Source: Vulcanimicrobiota bacterium (lineage in GTDB: Bacteria; Vulcanimicrobiota; Vulcanimicrobiia; Vulcanimicrobiales; Vulcanimicrobiaceae). From it: a stretch of DNA of 5,104 nucleotides. The notes below the pieces were generated by a model, which did not search any database, had not been told where the DNA came from, and worked only from the letters and a program-made list of their open reading frames with translations. Shown piece by piece: positions 1 to 5,104 of this stretch (position 1 is the first letter of the stretch; each line of letters begins with the position of its first letter). The stretch covers positions 1 through 5,104 of the forward strand of contig JABEUW010000143.1 of assembly GCA_013043945.1 (NCBI GenBank). Direction: 5' to 3'. A program made the position numbers and the translations under genes.

Positions 1-127
1 CCATATCCGCTACGATCGCTTTGTTGCCAATGTTTCCATGCGACGCGCCGGAGGGAGCTGCGACCGCATTGAGCCCACAGCACGCTGCAATCAGCGTTGC
101 TAGGACTCCGGTGCTCAGTCGCTTCAA
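1..127 (-). CDS. Exported protein or lipoprotein, N-terminal fragment (runs off the left edge)
   Basis: Only the first 42 codons are inside the window, so the function is unknown. The reading begins at TTG (127-125 read on the minus strand) just downstream of a strong purine-rich ribosome-binding site. The product starts M-K-R, has a hydrophobic stretch at about residues 8-24, and then turns polar (Pro, Ser, Gly, His, Asn). This is a typical Sec signal peptide. Two processing routes are possible: signal peptidase I after the A-V-A-A at residues 21-24, or a lipobox I13-A14-A15-C16 that would lipidate Cys16. The gene lies 177 bp downstream of the thioesterase gene on the same strand and may have its own promoter in that gap. 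The export prediction is good; the mature protein cannot be named. Confidence 0.6.
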   Translation of the reverse strand, partial: MKRLSTGVLATLIAACCGLNAVAAPSGASHGNIGNKAIVADM

Positions 128-131
128 AGTA

Positions 132-139
132 TCCTCCTC
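132..139 (-). promoter_or_regulatory. Ribosome-binding site of the left-edge exported gene
   Basis: On the minus strand this reads GAGGAGGA, followed by a short spacer (about 5 nt after GGAGG) and the TTG start at 127-125. It is a near-perfect Shine-Dalgarno sequence and is the main reason for accepting the TTG start. Confidence 0.65.
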
Positions 140-209
140 GATAGGTGAGAGAGTCGTAAAGATGCCTAGGTTTTTCGTTAAGCGTCGCTCTTAAAACAAC
201 GCCAGGAAC

Positions 210-276
210 CCGTAGCCGGCCTTCGCCGACGACGGGGCCCCCGAAGTACCGTCCCTCCTTTACTTCTGCCTGGGCC
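210..276 (-). other. Two abutting hairpins, candidate structured RNA (leader or terminator-like)
   Basis: Read on the minus strand, the first hairpin spans 276-236. An outer GGCCC/GGGCC pairing (272-276 with 236-240) and a small internal loop enclose a perfect 6-bp stem, GAAGTA/TACTTC (261-266 with 243-248). Its 12-nt loop carries the Shine-Dalgarno-like AAGGAGGG. The second hairpin spans 235-210 with no spacer: about 10 bp of pairing with one mismatch, one G-T wobble and a GAAG loop. A loose T-rich run (TTGTTTT) follows 10 nt later, too far for a classical intrinsic terminator. I recognise no known riboswitch class. GC-rich DNA gives hairpins by chance, so a structured leader for the secreted-protein gene is inference only. 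Confidence 0.35.
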
Positions 277-304
277 TCTGCCACCCTCTTGGGCGAGAAG
301 GAAT

Positions 305-715
305 TTAGTCGAGCTTTTCGGCGAGCTTCGCCTCGAAACGCTCGCGCTCGATGATGTAGCGCTCGTGGGTCCCCTCGGCGACGGCGTCGGACTCGTCGAA
401 GGCCCGAACGGCGAAACTGACTCGAGGGCCATCGACGAGCAGGACCTCCACCTCGGTGCGGACCAGGAACCCGACGGGAACGGGGCGCCGATGTTCGAGC
501 TCGATATGCGTACCGACCGAGATTTGGTTCGGCAGCAGGACGCCCTCTAAGCAAGCAAGCGCAGCGCGTTCGACGAGATCGACGAGCATTGCGGTCGAGA
601 GGACCTCGACGCCCGGATTGCCGGCCTTATGCGCGGTCATCCACTCCTCGACGCGGCATTGGAAACTGTGAGATCGACCGAGGAGGATGTTTTTGGACAT
701 AGGACGGGCATCCAT
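305..715 (-). CDS. FlK-type hotdog-fold acyl-CoA thioesterase
   Basis: This cytoplasmic protein of 136 residues belongs to the hotdog thioesterase family typified by fluoroacetyl-CoA thioesterase FlK (139 aa), which hydrolyses acyl-CoA thioesters. With the ATG at 715-713, candidate catalytic residues are Thr41 (in L-S-T-A-M), Glu49 (D-L-V-E-R) and His75 (E-L-E-H-R). Their spacing of 8 and 26 residues equals FlK Thr42/Glu50/His76. Gly68 in V-G-T-H matches the FlK glycine near the active site, and the C-terminal G-T-H-E-R followed by R-F-E-A-K also resembles FlK. The segment before Thr41 is about six residues shorter than in FlK and lacks its phenylalanine lid, so specificity for fluoroacetyl-CoA is not implied; the real substrate is unknown. 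The start could also be the ATG at 700-698. The longer reading to 805 adds residues that do not align and crosses the divergent promoter region. Confidence 0.85.
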   Translation of the reverse strand: MDARPMSKNILLGRSHSFQCRVEEWMTAHKAGNPGVEVLSTAMLVDLVERAALACLEGVLLPNQISVGTHIELEHRRPVPVGFLVRTEVEVLLVDGPRVSFAVRAFDESDAVAEGTHERYIIERERFEAKLAEKLD

Positions 716-825
716 AGTTTGTGCCCCACGCAAAATCCCCCGCTTGCCGAGAAGCCATGAATCAATTCTCAGGTTTGTGGTGTATATGGAGAACGACGAC
801 CTCATTATCTTCCTATAGGAGAGCT
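716..825. promoter_or_regulatory. Divergent intergenic region between thioesterase and efflux operon
   Basis: This stretch of about 110 bp separates two divergent genes and is more AT-rich than its flanks, so it should carry promoters for both directions. I see no convincing consensus -35/-10 pair. AT-rich candidates are TATATG at 783-788 on the plus strand and GATAAT at 809-804 on the minus strand, each without a good partner box. A GAAT-CA-ATTC inverted repeat near 759-768 and the perfect palindrome TCCTATAGGA at 811-820 are possible operator elements, but both are short. Confidence 0.4.
817..823 (+). promoter_or_regulatory. Ribosome-binding site of the adaptor gene
   Basis: AGGAGAG sits just before the ATG at 826 and selects that start. 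The upstream in-frame GTG at 721 and the downstream ATG at 844 have no comparable site. The AGGA half belongs to the palindrome TCCTATAGGA (811-820), so a protein bound there, or a folded RNA, could block initiation. Confidence 0.7.
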
Positions 826-2052
826 ATGCCCGGTCCAATCCGTATGACGATCTCGGCGGCGACGATCGCCGTCCTCCTCGCAGCCTGCGGGGCGAAGGGC
901 GCGCGAGCGCCGATACCCCTCGACGTCGAGGCGAGCCCCGTCACGGCGGGGCCCATCGCAACCTACCTCTCCCTCGATGGGCAGGTCGCCCCGTATGAAA
1001 ATTCGACACTCTCATTTCAACAGTCGGGGCCGGTCTCGGCGGTCTATGTTAATGTCGGCGACCGCGTTACCAAAGGCGAGATCCTGGCGCGAATCGATCC
1101 CTCGACGTTAGAGGCGCAGTTACGTGCCGCCGACGCGACCACGATGCAGTCGCAGGCGAACGCTCGCGGCCAGCAGATCGATCTTCCTGCGCGCAATCAA
1201 GCCAACGATGCGGCGCTCTCCAGTGCCAAGGCTGCCCTTTCGAACGCACAGCTCGTTTTCAACCAAGATACGCAGCTCTTCAATCAGAAATACCTCTCGC
1301 AACAGGCGCTTGAAGCGGCGCGCTCCGCGCTTGCAGCTGCGCAGGGGAATTACAATACCGCACTGGCAAACGCGCAGGCGAACCCATCGAACGCCGAGTC
1401 GGTGAAGGCCGCGCAGGCCGCCGCGCAAGCCGCGGCGGCGCAAGCAAATCTTATTCGCACGCAGATCGGTCAGACCGCGCTCTACGCGCCTTTCGACGGC
1501 GTCGTGACGGCCCGCATGATGGATCCTGGGACGATGGCCTCCCCGGCTGCTCCCGCCTTGCAGGTCTCGCGCGTCAATCTCGTTTGGGTGAACGTGAATA
1601 TTCCCGACGGCGATCTTGCATACGCGCACGCCGGCACGCCCTTAACGTTTACCACCACCTCGTTGCCCGGGCGCGTTTTTCACGCGCGGCTCAGCGCGGT
1701 GAACGCGGTGCCGACGAACGGAACGCTCTCGTATCTCGCGCGGGTGAAGATGCAGAACCCGGGCGACGTCCTCCGCGGCGGCATGTTGGTGACCGCGAAG
1801 TTGGCGAAACAGCGGGCAACAAATGCGCTGATCGTGCCGCGTTCGGCGGTGGCGAGCGTTCAGAACGGCGATGCGGTCTTCATTGTCGATGGCACGAAGG
1901 CAAAGCAGGTCGCAGTGAAAGTCGGTATACAGACCGACACCGAATCGCAGGTTCTATCGGGTCTCTCCGCCGGTCAGCGCGTCATCACCACCCGCCCCGA
2001 TTCGCTGCGGAACGGTAGCCCCGTCCACGTCGTCTCCGGCGGTGGGCAGTGA
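826..2052 (+). CDS. RND/HlyD-family periplasmic adaptor lipoprotein (membrane fusion protein)
   Basis: This 408-residue adaptor would bridge an inner-membrane transporter and a TolC-type channel. The lipobox L18-A19-A20-C21 ends a hydrophobic segment, so the mature protein is likely lipid-anchored. The domains follow the family order. The first lipoyl half (about 68-91) carries V-G-D-R-V-T-K-G. A long Ala/Gln-rich alpha-helical hairpin follows (about 92-212) with its tip near 150-158. The second lipoyl half begins at Y220-A-P-F-D-G-V-V; a beta-barrel (about 248-327) and a membrane-proximal domain (about 334-402, with V-P-R-S-A-V) complete it. The hairpin tip keeps Leu151 and Ser158 of the TolC-docking R-x3-L-x6-S motif but has Gln147 where Arg is usual. 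The stop overlaps the channel gene by 4 bp (GTGA). The cargo cannot be deduced, and no pump gene is adjacent. Confidence 0.92.
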   Translation: MPGPIRMTISAATIAVLLAACGAKGARAPIPLDVEASPVTAGPIATYLSLDGQVAPYENSTLSFQQSGPVSAVYVNVGDRVTKGEILARIDPSTLEAQLRAADATTMQSQANARGQQIDLPARNQANDAALSSAKAALSNAQLVFNQDTQLFNQKYLSQQALEAARSALAAAQGNYNTALANAQANPSNAESVKAAQAAAQAAAAQANLIRTQIGQTALYAPFDGVVTARMMDPGTMASPAAPALQVSRVNLVWVNVNIPDGDLAYAHAGTPLTFTTTSLPGRVFHARLSAVNAVPTNGTLSYLARVKMQNPGDVLRGGMLVTAKLAKQRATNALIVPRSAVASVQNGDAVFIVDGTKAKQVAVKVGIQTDTESQVLSGLSAGQRVITTRPDSLRNGSPVHVVSGGGQ

Positions 2053-3431
2053 ATCGTCGCGGAGCGCGCGCCTTTGCGCTGCTGTTGGTCGCAGCACTCG
2101 CACGTGCGTTTCTTCCCACGCCTGCGAGTGCGGCGACGCAAGATTTGATTTCACCGCGCGTCGCCAAAGCCGGGGTTCCGACGAAGGTGACGTTGGTGCA
2201 GGCGGTCGCGATCGCGGTCGCTCAGTCGCCGACGTTGGCACAGGCGCGAGCGACCTACGCGCAGGCGCTCGCCAAATACGACGTTGCAAAGAGCGCCGTC
2301 TTTCCTTCGGTCTCGGGAAGTGCGGCGGCGACGCGCTCGTACTCCTCGGGAACGATCGGTGGCGTTGGAACCGGCATCGGTACGCCGAACGGCATCTACA
2401 ATAGTGTGAATTACGGGCTGAAGCTCAGCGAACTCATCTATGACGGCGGGCGAGTAATCGCCGGTATTCACGTTGCAAAATCCGGCCAGGTTGCCGGGCG
2501 CGATACGCTGATTCGTTCCCTGCAACAACTCGGGTACACGGTGGCACAGGCCTATTACGGCGTGCTGCTCGCCGATCGCACCGTGAACGTCGACGAGCAG
2601 ATCGTCAAGCAATACCTCACGCAGGAGCAACTCGTGCGGGCGCAGATCCGTGTCGGCTCGGCAGCACCATCGGATCTCTATTCCGCGCAGGCACTGACCG
2701 CACAGGCACGCTTACAACTCGTCACCGATCAAGGCTCGCGCATTGCGGCGCAAGCGACCTTTGCGACGACACTCGGGCTTGACGCGGATGCGTTGATCGA
2801 GCCGATCGATCCTACGGCCGCCTCGCTCACCGCGCCGGCGCCGAAATTCACGGTGCTGCCCTACGATCGTGCGCTCGCGCGCGCCTTACTGATGCGCCCC
2901 GACTATCTCGCGGCGCTCAATACCTATCAAGCGGCCAAAGAGAACGTTCGCTTCAATCGCCTGACGAAGTTTCCGTCGATAAACGCCAATGCGAGCGACG
3001 GCTATCAAAGCGGCCTCAACGGCATCCCGGTGCAATCGAAATCGTTGGGAGCGACGCTGACGGTGCCGATTTTCGACCAGGGACTCACGAATTATAACGT
3101 CGCCGTCGCTGCGGCACAGGCCGATGCGGCGAAGGCCGGCATTACGCTCTCGCGGCTCCAGGTGGAGAGCGACGTGCGCAGTGCGATCGCTAAACTCGCG
3201 GCCGCACAATCGGCGCTCGATCAGGCGCAGTCGAGCCTGAAAGCGTCGCAGGTGGGTTATAATGCGGCGAGCGCTCAGTATAAGGCTGGGGTCTCGAACC
3301 TCGTAACGCTCGTCACTGCGGAAGCGACGCTCGCGACCGCGCAAAAGAACGCCGTCTCCGCCGTCTATTCGCTGCAAACGGCGCGGCAAAATTACGAACT
3401 CGCGCTCGGCGAAAGTGAATATACGAAGTGA
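2049..3431 (+). CDS. TolC-family outer-membrane efflux channel
   Basis: This 460-residue outer-membrane factor would form the trimeric exit duct for the adaptor encoded just upstream. An N-terminal signal peptide (Arg-rich start, Leu/Ala core, cleavage expected after A26-S27-A28) exports it. The mature protein shows the two-fold internal repeat of the family. The first half (about 48-245) has a strand-turn motif Y131-D-G-G-R and helices with R-V-G-S-A-A-P-S-D-L (201-210). The second half (about 270-455) has the equivalent I341-F-D-Q-G and Y411-K-A-G-V-S-N-L, followed by the usual long helix. The length is normal. The start is GTG at 2049, fused to the adaptor stop in a GTGA overlap with only a weak GGTGGG site before it, so translation probably depends on coupling. 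There is no sign of truncation. Confidence 0.93.
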   Translation: MNRRGARAFALLLVAALARAFLPTPASAATQDLISPRVAKAGVPTKVTLVQAVAIAVAQSPTLAQARATYAQALAKYDVAKSAVFPSVSGSAAATRSYSSGTIGGVGTGIGTPNGIYNSVNYGLKLSELIYDGGRVIAGIHVAKSGQVAGRDTLIRSLQQLGYTVAQAYYGVLLADRTVNVDEQIVKQYLTQEQLVRAQIRVGSAAPSDLYSAQALTAQARLQLVTDQGSRIAAQATFATTLGLDADALIEPIDPTAASLTAPAPKFTVLPYDRALARALLMRPDYLAALNTYQAAKENVRFNRLTKFPSINANASDGYQSGLNGIPVQSKSLGATLTVPIFDQGLTNYNVAVAAAQADAAKAGITLSRLQVESDVRSAIAKLAAAQSALDQAQSSLKASQVGYNAASAQYKAGVSNLVTLVTAEATLATAQKNAVSAVYSLQTARQNYELALGESEYTK

Positions 3432-4567
3432 TCGCTATTGCAGACCCGGTCAACGCCGAGATCCTCGCCGTCTCCGAGGATCGCTTGGCGGGCTTTCAGC
3501 GCGACCCGTTCGGCGAGATCGCGCGCCGCAGCGGCGTGCCGTTGCCGGTGGTTCTCGACCGAATCATTGCGATGGTACAGGCGGGAACGATCCGACGCGT
3601 TCGGCAGACCTTACTCGCCACGAGCCTCGCACCGGGCGCGCTCGTTGCCTGGAGGGTGCCGGCGGAGAGACTCGACGCGGCGTTCGACTTCATGAGTAAC
3701 GAGGATCCGTTCTCGGGGCATATCGTGATTCGCAGCACCGACGGCGACTCGCCGGGGAGTGCCTATCGGCTCTGGACCACGCTGAAGGTGCCGCAGGGCT
3801 ACTCGCTGCGAAAACATGCCGAGTTTTTAGCCGCACGCGTCGGTGCCGACGCCTTTAAGCTGATGCCGGCGAAGATGCTCTTCGCGCTCGGCGTCGGACA
3901 TGTCCGCCGTCGCGGCCTCGAACCGGGGGCGCGCGCCGATGCGCCGGGTGAGATTCAGAGCACCAATATCGTGCTCCTCGATGAAGAGGAGTGGCGCGTG
4001 CTCACCGCACTCAAACGTGAATTTGCGATCGACGAGATCGTCGAGGATTGTTGGAGCGCGCGGGCTGCCGAGGCGGGCGTTTCGTTGGAGCGCTTCTTTG
4101 CCGTCGCCGACGAACTCGAACGGCGCAAGGTGATCGGCCGCTTCTCGACCTTCCTAGAGCATGTAAAGCCGAACGCAGCGAACGAACGGGTCACGCGCTA
4201 CAACGCGCTCTTCCACTGGCGCGTCGCGCCGGGAAGCGAACTTGCCGCTGGCCGCGAGGTCGCGCGCCATTTCGTCATCACGCACGGCTACTGGCGCGAA
4301 GGCGGCCCGGAGTTCATGAACGTCAACATCATGGCCGTCGCGCATGGAACCGAGAAGTCGCTCGTTCTCGAACATAAAGCCGCGATCGATGCCCACCTGC
4401 GCGAGGCCGGCATCCCCTTCGATTACACCAACGTTTTCTGGGGTGGGCGAAGCGAGATTAAACCCTCCGAGATCGCTCCGGCGGCCTTCGAGGCATTTCA
4501 TCGCGCTCTTGGTAACGATCCGGAAGCGATGCGGGCGGAGGATGGCGAAGCACTCTCCTCGGCCTAG
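3428..4567 (+). CDS. Fused tandem siroheme-decarboxylase-like protein (AhbA-AhbB / NirD-NirL type, Lrp/AsnC fold)
   Basis: The 379 residues contain two consecutive modules of the AhbA/AhbB (NirDLGH) family. Known members decarboxylate siroheme to 12,18-didecarboxysiroheme in the alternative haem or haem d1 pathways. Module one (about 5-160) has a winged-helix part (D26-P-F-G-E-I-A-R-R, then G53-T-I-R-R), an A-W-R-V-P strand (74-78), G97-H98, Y113-R-L-W and a closing L145-M-P-A-K-M. Module two (about 185-345) has a second helix-turn-helix-like part, N259-A-L-F-H-W-R-V, T285-H-G-Y and A305-H-G. Most relatives are separate proteins of about 150-180 residues, though fused NirDL proteins are known. 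The GTG start overlaps the channel stop (GTGA) and suits the family N-terminus. A diverged Lrp-like regulator is the main alternative. The family match is good; the activity is inferred. Confidence 0.75.
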   Translation: MIAIADPVNAEILAVSEDRLAGFQRDPFGEIARRSGVPLPVVLDRIIAMVQAGTIRRVRQTLLATSLAPGALVAWRVPAERLDAAFDFMSNEDPFSGHIVIRSTDGDSPGSAYRLWTTLKVPQGYSLRKHAEFLAARVGADAFKLMPAKMLFALGVGHVRRRGLEPGARADAPGEIQSTNIVLLDEEEWRVLTALKREFAIDEIVEDCWSARAAEAGVSLERFFAVADELERRKVIGRFSTFLEHVKPNAANERVTRYNALFHWRVAPGSELAAGREVARHFVITHGYWREGGPEFMNVNIMAVAHGTEKSLVLEHKAAIDAHLREAGIPFDYTNVFWGGRSEIKPSEIAPAAFEAFHRALGNDPEAMRAEDGEALSSA

Positions 4568-4581
4568 TTGCCTTGCTGCCC

Positions 4582-4590
4582 GGGAGGAGA
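4582..4590 (+). promoter_or_regulatory. Ribosome-binding site of the solute-binding lipoprotein gene
   Basis: GGGAGGAGA lies in the 30-bp gap after the decarboxylase-like gene. The distance from GGAGG to the TTG start at 4598 is about 10 nt. It supports the TTG and shows that this gene, unlike the two before it, is translated independently of coupling. Confidence 0.65.
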
Positions 4591-4597
4591 TCTCGTT

Positions 4598-5104
4598 TTG
4601 AAACGCTTCGCCGTTCTTGCCCTTGCCCTCGCGTTCTCGTTTACCGCCTGCAGTCGCGTGCAAACAAGCGGTACCGTCGGCCCGAACGGGCAGGTGAATT
4701 CCTGGACCATTCCACACGTGCTGCGCTATGCGACCGCAGAGGATGTCTCGTCGCTCAACCCGGTTCTGACACAGCAATCGACGCTTGCACTCATGTCCTC
4801 GCTGACGATGGCCTGGTTGACGAAGTGGAACGCGCAGAATAAGCCGATCCCGGAATTGCTCACCGTCGAACCGACGAAGGCGAACGGCGGCATCAGCCCC
4901 GACGGCAAGACGATTACCTGGCACCTCCGCCACGGCGTACGGTGGTCCGACGGCGCCCCTTTCACCGCAGCCGACGTCGTCTGGTCGATTCACGCGATCA
5001 CGAAACCGGCGAACGATATCGTGAGCCGGATCGGGTGGAATCCTATCGATAAGATTCAGGAGCCGAATAAATACACGGTCATCCTCCACCTCAAACACCC
5101 GTAC
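4598..5104 (+). CDS. Family-5 extracellular solute-binding lipoprotein (Opp/Dpp type), N-terminal part
   Basis: This is the first 169 residues of a periplasmic binding protein for an ABC importer of peptides, nickel or similar ligands; full members run to about 500-600 residues, so the rest lies beyond the right edge. The TTG start gives an M-K-R n-region, a hydrophobic core and a lipobox-like F15-T16-A17-C18 (Phe at -3 is less usual), so Cys18 is probably lipidated. Family signatures are visible: L42-R-Y with S52-L-N-P, I84-P-E-L, S100-P-D-G-K-T-I-T-W, and the hallmark W116-S-D-G-A-P-F-T-A-A-D-V-V-W. It follows the decarboxylase-like gene by 30 bp on the same strand, so it is probably in the same transcript. 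The ligand cannot be told from this part, and no permease or ATPase gene is in view. Confidence 0.88.
   Translation, partial: MKRFAVLALALAFSFTACSRVQTSGTVGPNGQVNSWTIPHVLRYATAEDVSSLNPVLTQQSTLALMSSLTMAWLTKWNAQNKPIPELLTVEPTKANGGISPDGKTITWHLRHGVRWSDGAPFTAADVVWSIHAITKPANDIVSRIGWNPIDKIQEPNKYTVILHLKHPY

Larger units (their letters stand above)
128..304 (-). other. Intergenic gap without a convincing gene; possible 5' leader
   Basis: This 177-bp gap lies between the thioesterase stop and the TTG start of the left-edge gene. Frames through it are open, but none has a good ribosome-binding site, family resemblance or sensible start, so I call no gene. It holds two adjacent inverted repeats (listed separately at 210-276), a T-rich run on the minus strand at about 193-199, and the ribosome-binding site at 132-139. 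A weak promoter may lie at about 135-175 on the minus strand, where TTAACG is followed 17 nt later by TACGAC, but the match to consensus is poor. Confidence 0.4.

Noticed and set aside
193..235. Intrinsic terminator for the thioesterase gene
   Set aside because: The hairpin at 210-235 is strong, but the T-rich run starts about 10 nt after it and is interrupted by G, so it is not a classical terminator. It is kept only as part of a possible RNA structure.
178..432. 84-residue open frame on the minus strand
   Set aside because: More than half overlaps the thioesterase in another frame on the same strand. The product is low-complexity Ser/Pro/Arg with no signal peptide or motif.
716..805. Longer N-terminus for the thioesterase, starting at ATG 805-803
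   Set aside because: An AGGAAG lies upstream, so this start is not impossible, but the extra 30 residues do not align with FlK proteins and would consume nearly all of the divergent promoter region.
721..825. Upstream GTG start for the adaptor gene
   Set aside because: It would place 35 polar residues ahead of the lipoprotein signal peptide and has no ribosome-binding site, whereas ATG 826 has AGGAGAG in front of it.
1120..1629. 169-residue minus-strand frame inside the adaptor gene
   Set aside because: Arg/Gly/Leu-rich antisense translation of the adaptor's Ala-rich helical hairpin; no supporting start site or domain.
2151..3389. Two minus-strand frames of about 160 residues inside the channel gene
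   Set aside because: Both are Arg-rich antisense shadows of a complete TolC-family gene.
4154..5098. 314-residue open frame on the minus strand
   Set aside because: It lies antisense to the end of the decarboxylase-like gene and to the solute-binding gene, both of which have clear family motifs. Its product is Arg-rich with no recognisable domain, as expected for an antisense shadow in GC-rich DNA.

Overview
The window comes from a GC-rich diderm (outer-membrane) bacterium. This follows from a TolC-type outer-membrane channel, a lipid-anchored periplasmic adaptor and other exported or lipobox-bearing proteins. Of the six genes, four appear to start with GTG or TTG. The style of the family-5 solute-binding lipoprotein, the compact GTGA-overlapped operon and the base composition remind me of an uncultured lineage such as Eremiobacterota (WPS-2). 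That is an impression only; nothing in the window fixes the taxonomy.

Left part, minus strand (1-715): the 5' end of an exported protein or lipoprotein gene runs off the left edge (start TTG at 125-127). Upstream of it is a FlK-type hotdog acyl-CoA thioesterase (305-715). The 177-bp gap between them (128-304) holds no convincing gene. It does contain two directly abutting inverted repeats that could fold as RNA on the minus strand.

A divergent intergenic region (716-825) separates the thioesterase from a plus-strand operon that fills the rest of the window. Its genes are: a lipoprotein HlyD/RND-type periplasmic adaptor (826-2052); a TolC-family outer-membrane factor (2049-3431); a fused tandem siroheme-decarboxylase-like (AhbA-AhbB / NirD-NirL-like, Lrp/AsnC-fold) protein (3428-4567); and, after 30 bp, a family-5 (Opp/Dpp-type) solute-binding lipoprotein cut by the right edge (4598-5104+). 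The first three genes are joined by two successive 4-bp GTGA overlaps, which imply translational coupling.

Together the adaptor and channel form the outer two-thirds of a tripartite efflux or secretion machine, but no inner-membrane pump is encoded in the window. The most notable point is the coupling of a haem-pathway-like tandem enzyme directly to these efflux components and to an uptake lipoprotein. This suggests an envelope transport function linked to modified tetrapyrroles or peptides, which remains an inference.
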